15,081 nucleotides of DNA from Comamonas sp. (GCA_018384835.1 JAHAYB010000524.1:1-15081), one strand, 5' to 3'. Numbered from the stretch's first letter, positions 1 to 7,681 are shown. A program made the numbers and translations. The notes: generated by a model not told the origin, from the letters alone.

Positions 1-2259
1 CCGCCGACACCCACTACACCCCCCAGCAACCTGGAGCCTCTACCCCCGCCCCTACAGCAATTGCAAGCACTGACCGAGGCCATCCACGAACCCGCCACCC
101 CCAGCACCGACGAGCCACTGGCCGCCCTGATTGCCGAGCTGCGCAACTACCAAGCCGAGCTGGAGGTGCAAAACCAAGTCCTCAACTACAGCCAGGCGGT
201 GGCAGAAAGCGCCTCTGAGCGCTTTGAAGCGCTGTTTGCCAGCGTGCCCCTGCCGCTGCTGGTGCTGGACGGGGCGCACGACATCGTCATCCAAGCCAAC
301 GCCATGGCGCTCAAAGCCTTCCAGCGCCCGGGCAGCGAGCGGCTACTGGCCAGCTTCATGCCCTTTGTCTGCCAACACGATGGCGCGCGCGTCATCCAGG
401 CATTTGAGCAAGCGCGGCGCAGTGGCCGCAGCGAGGCGCACGAAGTGCTATTCACCCTTGGCGATGCCAGCCACATGCAAGGCGACCTGCACATTGCCTG
501 CATTGAAATCCCCCAGCAAGAAGGCCCGGCCAGCGCCCAATTCATGTGCGCTATCGTTGACCAAGGCCCGCTGCTGGCCGAGCGCCGTACCCTGCAAGAG
601 CGCAACCACCAACTGCGCACCAGCCAGCGCCGCCTGGAGGGGGTGATTAACGCCTCCATGGATGCCATCATCAGCGCCGACCAGCACCTGCGCATCACCG
701 TCTGCAACCCCAGCGCAGCCCGCTTGTTTGACTGCCCCGCCCAGCAAGTGCTGGGCAGCCATTTGCAGCGATTTTTTCCGCAGATTGAGCAGTTTTTGCC
801 CCCACCGCCCCATATTGCGCAGCTTGTGGTGGGCGAGATGCCGGCCTACACCGCCGCGCAAACGCCGGTGGAAGTAGAGGTCAGCCTGGCCTTTGAGCAA
901 GACCCCCAAGCCCAAGCGCAGCAAGGCCAGTACATTACCGTCTTTGCCCGTGACTTGAGCGGCTCCAAACAAGCCGAAGCCCAGCGCAGCGCCCTAGAGG
1001 CACAACTGCGCGAATCCCACAAAATGCAGGCACTGGGAACCATGGCTGGCGGCATTGCCCACGACTTCAACAACATCGTGGGGGCGATTTTGGGCAACGT
1101 CGAGCTAGCCAAGGCCGACGGCCTACACCACCCCCAACTGCTAGAGAGCCTGCTAGAAATTGAAAAAGCGGGTCGCCGTGCCCGCGACTTGGTGCGCCAA
1201 ATCCTCACCTTCAGCCGCAACGAGCCGCCCGCCCGCCGCGCTGTACACGCGCAGCAAGCCCTGCACGATGCCGAGCGCCTGCTGCGCGTGGGGCTGCCCC
1301 CCAATATCGAGCTGCACTTTCACGCCGACCCGCACCTGCCGCCCATGCTGGCCGACCCCACCCAGGTGGAGCAAGCGCTGTTTAACCTCACCAACAACGC
1401 CATCCACGCCCTAGGCCAGCAACGCGGCTGGGTGAACATCCAAGCCTGCCTATGCCAAGCCACCACCGCCTTGGTAGAGCGCTTTGGCCTCAACCCCGGC
1501 CAGCCCTACATTGCCATTAGCGTGCAAGATAACGGTCCGGGCATGAACCAAAACACCCTAGAGCGCGTGTTCGAGCCGTTCTACACCACCAAGCCCGTAG
1601 GGCAGGGCACGGGGCTGGGGCTGGCGGTTGTCCACGGCCTAATGCGCACCCACGAAGGCGCGGTAGAAGTCAGCACCCAGCTTGGCGCTGGAAGCTGCTT
1701 TACCTTGTACTTTCCGCTGCTGCCCTCTAGCACCGCCGCCATTTTTGCCGCACCCCGGTTGCCGCGCATCTGCCCGGAGCTGGCCGTGCCCCCCTTAGCC
1801 GCCAGCCTTAGCCCGGCCAGCTTGGGGCAGGAAGATATGCTAGTAGCGCTACACACTGCCCCCGAGGTGCAGCAACACATCATGTACGTGGACGATGACC
1901 TGGCGCTGGTCTCGCTAGTGCTACGCCTGCTACGGCGCAGGGGCTACCAAGTCAGCGGTTTTGACGACCCACACGCCGCCCTGCAAGCCCTAGAGCAAAG
2001 CCCCAGCGGCTTTGACCTGCTGGTCACCGACTACAACATGCCCGGCTATAGCGGGCTGGACCTGCTCAAAGCGGTCAAGCGCATTCGCCCGGATTTGCCG
2101 GTGGCGCTGGCCTCGGGCTACGTGACCAGCGACATCAGCGAGCAAGCCCTGGCCGCTGGGGCGCGTGCGCTCATTCACAAGCCCAACGATGTCAGCGAGC
2201 TGTGCGCCATCGTCGATCAACTGCTGCAACCGCCCCCTGCCCCGTGGCAAGCGCCCTAG
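1..2259 (+). CDS. Hybrid sensor histidine kinase (PAS-PAS-HisKA-HATPase-receiver), 5' end outside window
   Basis: The frame is open from base 1. The first in-frame start is TTG at 61 with no Shine-Dalgarno sequence, and codons before it look coding (Pro-rich), so the true start is probably upstream. Numbering from that TTG, I see a coiled linker (about 20-50), a PAS domain (about 52-165) and a second PAS (about 191-300). A HisKA domain follows with H-box AHDFNN (phospho-acceptor His334). The ATPase has N-box LTNNA (442-447), G1 DNGPGM (490-495), F-box EPFYTTK and G2 GQGTGLGLA (514-522). The C-terminal receiver has acidic pocket DDD (611-613), phospho-acceptor Asp657 in VTDYNMPG and Lys707. 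No transmembrane segment is visible in the part present, so it is probably cytosolic. It autophosphorylates on His and relays to its own Asp. No separate response regulator lies downstream, so partner and signal are unknown. rluA starts 13 bases after its stop. Confidence 0.93.
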   Translation, partial: PPTPTTPPSNLEPLPPPLQQLQALTEAIHEPATPSTDEPLAALIAELRNYQAELEVQNQVLNYSQAVAESASERFEALFASVPLPLLVLDGAHDIVIQANAMALKAFQRPGSERLLASFMPFVCQHDGARVIQAFEQARRSGRSEAHEVLFTLGDASHMQGDLHIACIEIPQQEGPASAQFMCAIVDQGPLLAERRTLQERNHQLRTSQRRLEGVINASMDAIISADQHLRITVCNPSAARLFDCPAQQVLGSHLQRFFPQIEQFLPPPPHIAQLVVGEMPAYTAAQTPVEVEVSLAFEQDPQAQAQQGQYITVFARDLSGSKQAEAQRSALEAQLRESHKMQALGTMAGGIAHDFNNIVGAILGNVELAKADGLHHPQLLESLLEIEKAGRRARDLVRQILTFSRNEPPARRAVHAQQALHDAERLLRVGLPPNIELHFHADPHLPPMLADPTQVEQALFNLTNNAIHALGQQRGWVNIQACLCQATTALVERFGLNPGQPYIAISVQDNGPGMNQNTLERVFEPFYTTKPVGQGTGLGLAVVHGLMRTHEGAVEVSTQLGAGSCFTLYFPLLPSSTAAIFAAPRLPRICPELAVPPLAASLSPASLGQEDMLVALHTAPEVQQHIMYVDDDLALVSLVLRLLRRRGYQVSGFDDPHAALQALEQSPSGFDLLVTDYNMPGYSGLDLLKAVKRIRPDLPVALASGYVTSDISEQALAAGARALIHKPNDVSELCAIVDQLLQPPPAPWQAP

Positions 2260-2272
2260 CCATCTTCCCGCC

Positions 2273-2977
2273 ATGCCTGAACTCGAACACTTGTATGCCG
2301 ATGAGCACCTACTCATCCTGCACAAACCCAGCGGCCTGCTGAGTGTGCCTGGGCGCGGTGCGGATAAACAAGACTGCCTGAGCCAACGCGCCCAAGCCCA
2401 TTGGCCCGATGCGCTGGTGGTACACCGCCTGGATATGGCCACCTCTGGCCTGATGGTGATGGCACGCAGCAAAGCCGTGCAAGCGCAACTGAGCCAAGCC
2501 TTTGCCCAGCGCCAAGTTCACAAGCGCTACCAAGCCATTGCCTACGGCTCCTGGCTCCATGGCGATGCCCTGAGCCTGTCGAAGGGCGATGCACCCACTT
2601 GGTACGACCTACACGCCCCCCTGCGCTGCGATTGGGAGCGCCGCCCCCTGCAAATCGTCGATTGGCTTGCGGGCAAGCCCAGCCATACGCGCTACTGCCT
2701 GGCTCCTGGGGCGGATGATTCTGCGCCCTTCGCGCCTTTATCACCCTTACCGGCGGGCTGCCATCACCTGTGGCTAGAGCCTGTCACTGGCCGTAGCCAC
2801 CAACTGCGCGTTCACCTCGCGCACTTGGGGCTGCCCTTGCTGGGCGATATGCTGTACGCCCCAGCAGCAGTGCAAGCCCTGGCACCACGCCTGTGCTTGC
2901 ACGCTAGCGAGCTGGGCTTTACCCACCCGGTGACGGGGCGGGCGCTGCGGTTTAGTAGCCCAGCAGATTTTTTATAA
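2273..2977 (+). CDS. rluA: RluA-family pseudouridine synthase (23S rRNA/tRNA type)
   Basis: Encodes 234 residues, close to the usual length of about 220 for RluA, which converts uridine to pseudouridine in 23S rRNA (U746) and tRNA (U32) in E. coli. Visible motifs are HKPSGLLSVPGRG (about 18-30), the catalytic HRLDMATSG (Asp54) and the C-terminal GRSHQLRVHLAHLG segment. There is no S4 domain, as expected for RluA rather than RluC/RluD. The LLSVPGRG and HRLDMATSG wording resembles E. coli RluA, so I use that symbol, but substrate sites are not proven. I chose ATG 2273 because the homologous N-terminus (PELEHLYADEHLL) begins there and anything earlier overlaps the kinase gene. No clear Shine-Dalgarno is seen. 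Residues 97-107 hold an in-frame 8-residue insertion (see repeat entry). It converges on the lipoprotein gene with an 8-base gap. Confidence 0.9.
   Translation: MPELEHLYADEHLLILHKPSGLLSVPGRGADKQDCLSQRAQAHWPDALVVHRLDMATSGLMVMARSKAVQAQLSQAFAQRQVHKRYQAIAYGSWLHGDALSLSKGDAPTWYDLHAPLRCDWERRPLQIVDWLAGKPSHTRYCLAPGADDSAPFAPLSPLPAGCHHLWLEPVTGRSHQLRVHLAHLGLPLLGDMLYAPAAVQALAPRLCLHASELGFTHPVTGRALRFSSPADFL
2561..2592. repeat. REP-like 16-mer flanked by 8-bp direct repeats inside rluA
   Basis: The core CCTGAGCCTGTCGAAG (2569-2584) lies between two perfect copies of GGCGATGC (2561-2568 and 2585-2592). Removing one repeat plus the core deletes exactly 24 bases and leaves GDAPTW in frame, which reads as a normal RluA segment. 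The core matches a short repeat I recognise from many proteobacterial genomes; its reading frames give peptides such as LSLSKG, PEPVEG and FDRLR. The 8-base duplication looks like a target-site duplication or a slippage/template-switch scar. No second copy of the core was noticed in the window. The structure is seen directly; the mobile-repeat interpretation is inference. Confidence 0.7.
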
Positions 2978-2985
2978 ACACCTTA

Positions 2986-3651
2986 TTACTGTGTTTCGCC
3001 CATAAAAATTTCTACCCGGCGGTTACGGGCGCGGCCATCGGCGGTGGCGTTGCTGGCAATTGGCTCGTAGGAGCCACGGCCTTCGGTGTAGATGCTGTTG
3101 GCATTGGCGCCACGCATCGCCAGGTAATCGCGGGTGGCATTAGCGCGGTTCAGGGAGAGGGGGTTATTCACCGCATCGCTGCCCGTGCTGTCGGTGTGGC
3201 CAACGATGTGAACCACTGCATTGGGGGTGCTACGCAGCCCTTGCGCCAACTGGTTGAGGATGGGGGCAAAGTTGCTCTTGATGTCGTAGCGCCCGGTGTC
3301 AAAAGAGACATCGCTAGGAATATCGAGCTTGAGGCGGTTATCTGCCGTTTGCGACACATCAATGCCCGTGCCCTGGGTGGCGGCTTGCATCTCTTGCTTG
3401 CGCTTTTCCATATTGGCCGACCAGATATACGTGCCAATGCCGCCCACCACCGCACCAGCGGCAGCGCCCACACCGGCCTTACCGCCCGTGCCTTTGGAAA
3501 TGAGCGCACCAGCCACAGCGCCCACGCCGGTGCCGATGGCGGTGTTTCTTTGGGTATCAGTCATACCGCCGCCCGTGCCAGAGCAGCCAGACAGTGCCAA
3601 CGCGGCGGCCAAAACAGCCGTAACAGGCAGCAGGGTTAGGGATTTACGCAT
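2986..3651 (-). CDS. YiaD-like OmpA-family lipoprotein with glycine zipper
   Basis: Encodes 221 residues, the same size as E. coli YiaD (about 219). The N-terminus is a lipoprotein signal peptide with lipobox LSGC, so Cys23 should be lipidated and the protein anchored in a membrane, probably the outer one. Residues 38-77 form a glycine zipper (repeated GxGxxxG spacing) typical of this family. Residues about 113-217 are an OmpA-like peptidoglycan-binding domain, with VSFDTG, GHTDSTGSDAVN (151-162), LSLNRA and NRRVEI (200-205). It likely tethers the outer membrane to the cell wall. The start at 3651 is set by AAGAGAGG just upstream, separated from ATG by seven T's (see regulatory entry). It is divergent from mltA and converges with rluA. 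Confidence 0.93.
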   Translation of the reverse strand: MRKSLTLLPVTAVLAAALALSGCSGTGGGMTDTQRNTAIGTGVGAVAGALISKGTGGKAGVGAAAGAVVGGIGTYIWSANMEKRKQEMQAATQGTGIDVSQTADNRLKLDIPSDVSFDTGRYDIKSNFAPILNQLAQGLRSTPNAVVHIVGHTDSTGSDAVNNPLSLNRANATRDYLAMRGANANSIYTEGRGSYEPIASNATADGRARNRRVEIFMGETQ

Positions 3652-3666
3652 AAAAAAACCTCTCTT
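3652..3666 (-). promoter_or_regulatory. Shine-Dalgarno AAGAGAGG with T7 spacer before the OmpA-lipoprotein gene
   Basis: Reading the minus strand, AAGAGAGG (3666-3659) is followed by a run of seven T's (3658-3652) and then ATG (3651-3649). The spacer between ribosome-binding site and start is therefore a pure homopolymer. Spacing is in the optimal range at the present length. Gain or loss of T's would alter spacing and translation. Confidence 0.7.
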
Positions 3667-3721
3667 ATGAAACAGTAGGTAGAAGGAAATTTTCCCGGCA
3701 GGCTTGACGCAGAATCGGGGG

Positions 3722-4918
3722 ATGCGATTTCACACCTCTTTTGCCATGTCGGTGCAGCACTTGCTGTTAGTTTTGATTGTAGGGAGCTTGGCCGCCTGCT
3801 CCTCCTCAGACAAGCAAGATGTCACCTTTATTGACAAGGACACGCCCAGCAGCACCGCGCACCTGCCCTCGGGCATGGTGGCCGATACCCACCCCCTGCC
3901 CGCCCCCGTGCGCCGCGATAAAAGCCACTGGCAGCCCGTGCGTTGGGCTAGTCTGCCCGGCCTAGCGCAAGATGATGTGCTGCAAGCCTGGCAAGCCTGG
4001 TTGCAAAGCTGCCAGAACCCGCCAGCGGCCTTCGTCAAGCTCTGCCCCGAGATTCGTCGCCTGCAAGGGGCGCAGCCTGCCCAAATTTGGCACTGGCTGC
4101 AAACGCGGATGCAGCCCTACCGGGTGCAAGCCCTTGATGGCCAAACCAAGGGCATGTTGACCGCCTATTACGAACCGTACCTAACAGCCCGCCGCCAGCC
4201 CAATGCACAGTTTCGCTACCCGCTGTACAGCACCCCGCCTGCGCTGGTCGATAACCAAAAAACCCGCTGGTTTACCCGTCGGCAAATTGACACCTTGGCG
4301 CAAGCCCAAGCGGCACTGCGCGGGCGCGAGCTGGCGTGGCTCAGTGACCCGGTAGAGGCGCTGATTTTGCACATCCAAGGCTCTGGGCGCTTGCTCATTA
4401 CCGAGCCTGATGGCCGCCAGCGCCAAGTGCGCATGGCTTTTGCCGCCACCAATAACCAAACCTACGGCAGCGTGGGCAAGTGGTTGCTAGACCGGGGCTT
4501 GGTGCGCGATGCCACCTGGCCGGGCATCAGCGCCTGGGTGCGAGCCAATCCGCATCGGGTACAAGAAATGCTGTGGAGCAATCCGCGCTACGTCTTCTTC
4601 AAAGAAGAGCCTTTAGAAGGCACTGCCGCCCAATTTGGCCCACGCGGGGCGCAGGGCGTACCGCTGACGGCGGGGCGCTCCATAGCCGTGGACCGCGCCA
4701 GCATCCCCTACGGCACACCGGTCTGGTTGCACAGCCCCGGCCCCACCCAGCAACTGAGCCGCATGGCTGTTGCACAAGACACAGGCAGCGCCATTGTGGG
4801 AGCCGTTCGCGCCGACTACTTTATGGGCTGGGGGGCAGAGGCCGGCGACATCGCAGGCCGCACCAAGCAAGACCTCTACCTGTGGGTGCTGTGGCCCAAG
4901 GGCACGGCTGTGCCGTAG
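3722..4918 (+). CDS. mltA: MltA-type lytic transglycosylase, lipoprotein
   Basis: Encodes 398 residues. MltA cleaves the MurNAc-GlcNAc bond of peptidoglycan to give 1,6-anhydro products, acting from the inner face of the outer membrane. Seen here: a lipoprotein signal with lipobox LAAC (Cys26), the MltA barrel with GMLTAYYEPYL (144-154) and ILHIQGSGRL (215-224), and a C-terminal 3D domain with QDTGSAI and RADYFMGWG. Asp365 in RADYF sits where E. coli MltA has its catalytic Asp (FDIYQG). Start choice is not firm. TTG 3704 would add six residues; ATG 3746 would lose the basic n-region of the signal peptide; ATG 3722 keeps Arg2 and is preferred, although only a G-run directly precedes it. The next gene starts 12 bases after the stop, so the two are probably co-translated. 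Confidence 0.92.
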   Translation: MRFHTSFAMSVQHLLLVLIVGSLAACSSSDKQDVTFIDKDTPSSTAHLPSGMVADTHPLPAPVRRDKSHWQPVRWASLPGLAQDDVLQAWQAWLQSCQNPPAAFVKLCPEIRRLQGAQPAQIWHWLQTRMQPYRVQALDGQTKGMLTAYYEPYLTARRQPNAQFRYPLYSTPPALVDNQKTRWFTRRQIDTLAQAQAALRGRELAWLSDPVEALILHIQGSGRLLITEPDGRQRQVRMAFAATNNQTYGSVGKWLLDRGLVRDATWPGISAWVRANPHRVQEMLWSNPRYVFFKEEPLEGTAAQFGPRGAQGVPLTAGRSIAVDRASIPYGTPVWLHSPGPTQQLSRMAVAQDTGSAIVGAVRADYFMGWGAEAGDIAGRTKQDLYLWVLWPKGTAVP

Positions 4919-4921
4919 AGG
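4917..4921 (+). promoter_or_regulatory. Ribosome binding site AGAGG overlapping the mltA stop
   Basis: AGAGG overlaps the mltA TAG stop and lies 9 bases before GTG 4931. It is the evidence for both the GTG start and translational coupling of the small downstream gene to mltA. Confidence 0.55.
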
Positions 4922-4930
4922 CAACATTCC

Positions 4931-5344
4931 GTGCCTGTGCCGTTTTCTTTCTATCGCTGTTCTTTGCTGTGCTCTGCCCGGAGCGCTTGGCGCTACCACC
5001 TGCTGGCAGGCTGGTTGGCGCTGCTGCTGGTGCTTGCGCCTACGCTGGAGCGAATGCACGGGGTGCACCACCCAACGCCAGCAGCTAGTGCAGGGGCGGG
5101 GTTAGCCAGTACCAGTACCGGTATTAGCACCGGCCTGCTGGCCGCTTTGTTTGACGACCACAGCGCCCTGGATTGCTGGGCGTTAGAGCAGCTTGGCCAC
5201 GGCCACGATGGCTCTGCGGAGCAAACGCCCAGTGCTACGCTCTGCCCCCAGGCTGCGCCCGCTTGGCAGCCCTGCCCAGCGCCCGCTCGCCCTGCGCTGC
5301 GCCTGTTTGAGGCACGCGCCCCGCCTGCATCTTGCATGGTCTGA
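4931..5344 (+). CDS. Small membrane-anchored protein of unknown function beside znuD
   Basis: I do not recognise a named family. The frame gives 137 residues from GTG 4931, supported by AGAGG 9 bases upstream. A hydrophobic segment follows a basic patch (RSAWRYHLLAGWLALLLVLAP, about 17-37), so the N-terminus is probably a signal anchor or signal peptide. The rest is Ala/Pro-rich with scattered metal-type residues: MHGVHH (42-47), LFDDHSALDC (about 73-82), HGHD (about 89-92) and several Cys. It ends FEARAPPASCMV. The hydrophobic start, His/Cys patches and terminal ARAPP resemble small DUF2946-like proteins that I recall next to metal TonB receptors, but this is a loose resemblance. Its place between mltA and the ZnuD-like receptor suggests a periplasmic metal-related accessory role. 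It could also be an unrelated envelope protein. Confidence 0.65.
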   Translation: MPVPFSFYRCSLLCSARSAWRYHLLAGWLALLLVLAPTLERMHGVHHPTPAASAGAGLASTSTGISTGLLAALFDDHSALDCWALEQLGHGHDGSAEQTPSATLCPQAAPAWQPCPAPARPALRLFEARAPPASCMV

Positions 5345-5361
5345 GAACGCGAACACGTTCT
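5344..5361 (+). other. Inverted repeat at the end of the small znuD-upstream gene
   Basis: AGAACG (5344-5349) and CGTTCT (5356-5361) can form a 6-bp stem with a 6-base loop, beginning on the last base of the stop codon. No U-run follows directly (one appears about 25 bases later), so it is not a standard terminator. It may be an operator, an mRNA processing site or chance. The rest of the 5345-5485 gap shows no convincing promoter. Confidence 0.3.
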
Positions 5362-5485
5362 AAAACCACTGCCGCCTTAAGCCTTTCTTTTTTTGACCCA
5401 TTCGCTGCCAGCGCAAGCCGTTGGCCGTGGGCTTTTGCCTCGGCCTGCTTGGGCGGTGCGCAGCGCGTCTCTAGGTTTTTCAGAC

Positions 5486-7681
5486 ATGCAACAGATGCAC
5501 AACCCCTCTCATCCTAATTTTTATTTTTTCACTACGACCCACCGCCTGCTTTTTCCTATCCAGCATCGCCTGCAAACCCTGGCGCTGGCGGCGGTTCTCT
5601 GCGCCGTCACGGCCACTACTACGACTGCCCAAGCGCAGGAAAGCAGCGCCATGCCCCCAGCAGGGGATACCGCCCTGGGTGAAGTCACCGTGCTCGGTCA
5701 ATCCCTGAACGCAGCCGACCTGGCCGCCCCCGTCACCGTTCTAGAGGGCGAAGACTGGCTGCTGCGCCGCAGCGCCACCCTGGGCGGCAGCCTGGCGGGG
5801 GAGCCGGGCATTCAAGCCAGCCACTTTGGCGCGGGAGCATCGCGCCCCATTATTCGCGGCATGGACGGCCCTCGCGTGGGCGTACTGGCCAATGGCATGG
5901 AGCTGCACGATGCCTCCACCCTCAGCCCCGACCATGCGGTGGCCAGCGAGCCTCTGCTGGCAAGACAAGTGGAAGTGCTACGCGGCCCCGCCGCCCTGGT
6001 GCATGGCGGCGCAGTCGGCGGCGTGGTGAATGTGGTGGACGACAAAATCCCCACCGCCCTGCCCGCTAACGGCATTGAGGGCGTGGCCGAAGTCAGCGCC
6101 AGCAGCGCCGCCGGCGAGCGTGCCGGGGTACTAGGTCTGACCACCGCCTTGGGGCCGTTGGCACTGCGTCTGGAAGGCGTAAGCCGCCGCGCCGGAGATT
6201 ACCGCGTAGGCGCAGGTTGGCAAGGCGGGCGCAAAGTAGCGGGCAGCTTTAGCGACAGCGATACCGGTAGCCTAGGGCTATCGTGGGTGGGGCGCGATGG
6301 CTATCTAGGCGTGGCCTATACCCGGCAAACCGCGCAATATGGGCTACCCGGCCATTCCCACGACTTTGAAGACTGCCATCTGCACAACGGCCTACGCCCC
6401 CATCTGCATTGCGCCAGCCATCACGATGCGGATGCCAATAGCGACCACGACCACGACCATACGCATAGCCACACACATGGGCATGGGCATGACCACAGCG
6501 ACCACGATGAACACCACACACACGGCACGCCCTGGGTGGATATGCGCAGCCACCGCTGGGACGTGCGCGGCGAATGGCGCAGCCCCATGCAGGGCATAGA
6601 GGCCGTGCGCCTGCGTGCCAGCCATACGCGCTATGGGCACGACGAGGTGGAGGAAGAAGCCATTGCCACCCACTTTCGCAACCGCGCCCACGATGTACGC
6701 CTAGAAGTACAACACGCCCCCCTGGCCGGTTGGCAGGGCGTATGGGGCATAGGTAGCGGCCAACGCCAGTTCAGCGCCGAGGGGGAGGAAGCCTATGTAC
6801 AGCCCACAGACACCCGCCGCCTGAGCCTGTTTGCGCTGGAGGAGTACCGTTTGGGCGCTTGGCGCTTTCAGGCTGCGCTGCGCCACGACCGCCAGCGCGT
6901 ACGAGCACAGCACTCGGGGCAGGAGCGCAAGCATCACGGCACCTCAGCCTCTTTGGGGGCGGTATGGCGCTTTGTGCCGGGCTACCAGGCCAGCGCGTCC
7001 CTCAGCCGCGCCCAACGTATGCCCAGCGCTGAAGAGCTATACGCCAACGGCCTGCACATGGCCAGCAGCACTTATGAACTAGGGCAGCACCAACTGGGCA
7101 AAGAAACCAGCAACGCCCTGGAGCTGGGGCTGCGCAAAACCAGCGGAGCTACCACTTGGAGCCTCAATGCCTACCACTACCGTATCAAAGGCTATATCTA
7201 CGGCCAGACGCTCGATGTCGAAACCAGCACCGGCCTACAACTGCTGCAATACACCCAGGGGGATGCCCGCTTTACCGGGCTGGAAGGCCAAGTGCGTCAA
7301 CAGCTCAACCGCCACCTGGGCGTGAGCCTGTGGGGGGATGCGGTACGCGCCAAGCGGACCGAAGGCGGCAGCCACCTGCCCCGTATTCCAGCAGCACGCT
7401 TGGGCGTACGCCTAGATGCCCATTGGCAAGGCTGGGAAGGTGCTGCTGAGTGGGTACAAGTCGCCAGCCAAAGCCGCCTGGCCGCGTATGAAACCCGCAC
7501 GGGCGGCTACGGTATGCTCAACCTCAGCCTGCACAAAGCGCTGGACGGTACGCCTTGGCAGTTCTACCTCAAGACCGAGAACCTAAACAACCGCCTGGGG
7601 CGAGCGCACACCTCGTTCATCAAGCAGGCCGCGCCGCTCAAGGGACGTAATCTCACGCTGGGGCTGCGAGCGCAGTTTTAG
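5486..7681 (+). CDS. znuD: ZnuD-like TonB-dependent outer-membrane zinc receptor
   Basis: Encodes 731 residues, a normal TonB-dependent receptor length. ZnuD in Neisseria imports zinc (and possibly haem) across the outer membrane using TonB energy. Visible here are a long signal sequence probably cut after AQA (48-50), a TonB-box-like GEVTVLG (65-71), a plug with RPIIRGMDGPRVGVL (110-124) and VEVLRGPAALVHGG (142-155), and a beta-barrel ending in Phe731. Barrel wording such as GYLGVAYTRQTAQYGLPGHSHDF matches ZnuD as I know it. An extracellular loop (290-346) has 21 His and two Cys and should capture metal. Start: the frame stays open upstream to TTG 5393, but ATG 5486 (or 5495) is the sensible start, with a weak TAGG about 10 bases upstream. 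The n-region is unusually long (about 30 residues). Zur control is usual for the family, but I could not find a Zur box. Confidence 0.88.
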   Translation: MQQMHNPSHPNFYFFTTTHRLLFPIQHRLQTLALAAVLCAVTATTTTAQAQESSAMPPAGDTALGEVTVLGQSLNAADLAAPVTVLEGEDWLLRRSATLGGSLAGEPGIQASHFGAGASRPIIRGMDGPRVGVLANGMELHDASTLSPDHAVASEPLLARQVEVLRGPAALVHGGAVGGVVNVVDDKIPTALPANGIEGVAEVSASSAAGERAGVLGLTTALGPLALRLEGVSRRAGDYRVGAGWQGGRKVAGSFSDSDTGSLGLSWVGRDGYLGVAYTRQTAQYGLPGHSHDFEDCHLHNGLRPHLHCASHHDADANSDHDHDHTHSHTHGHGHDHSDHDEHHTHGTPWVDMRSHRWDVRGEWRSPMQGIEAVRLRASHTRYGHDEVEEEAIATHFRNRAHDVRLEVQHAPLAGWQGVWGIGSGQRQFSAEGEEAYVQPTDTRRLSLFALEEYRLGAWRFQAALRHDRQRVRAQHSGQERKHHGTSASLGAVWRFVPGYQASASLSRAQRMPSAEELYANGLHMASSTYELGQHQLGKETSNALELGLRKTSGATTWSLNAYHYRIKGYIYGQTLDVETSTGLQLLQYTQGDARFTGLEGQVRQQLNRHLGVSLWGDAVRAKRTEGGSHLPRIPAARLGVRLDAHWQGWEGAAEWVQVASQSRLAAYETRTGGYGMLNLSLHKALDGTPWQFYLKTENLNNRLGRAHTSFIKQAAPLKGRNLTLGLRAQF
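6443..6496 (+). repeat. Hexamer-periodic His-coding tract in the znuD loop
   Basis: Nine consecutive 6-base units of the form NNNCAY, including GACCAC GACCAC GACCAT at 6443-6460 and GGGCAT GGGCAT at 6479-6490, encode alternating X-His (DHDHDHTHSH and so on). Slippage by one unit would stay in frame and change only the number of His residues. Confidence 0.75.

Noticed and set aside
186..707. 173-residue open frame on the minus strand
   Set aside because: It lies wholly inside the hybrid kinase gene, has no recognisable domain, and long antisense frames are expected in GC-rich coding DNA.
2976..2996. Possible bidirectional terminator between rluA and the lipoprotein gene
   Set aside because: AAACAC and GTGTTT can pair with a 9-base loop, but the stem is weak and neither strand has a U-run directly after it.
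3704..3732. TTGACG at 3704 as a -35 promoter element for mltA
   Set aside because: No acceptable -10 hexamer lies 16-18 bases downstream, and the position is too close to the start codon.
4480..5088. 202-residue plus-strand open frame overlapping the end of mltA and the small gene
   Set aside because: Arg/Gly/His-rich frame-shifted reading of a well-supported gene; no domain and it crosses two real genes.
5393..5485. TTG 5393 as the start of the znuD gene
   Set aside because: The added 31 residues look like non-coding read-through and sit before a complete signal sequence; there is no ribosome-binding site.
6443..6523. CRISPR-like short repeat array
   Set aside because: The periodicity is 6 bases and is explained by alternating X-His codons in the znuD loop; there are no spacers.
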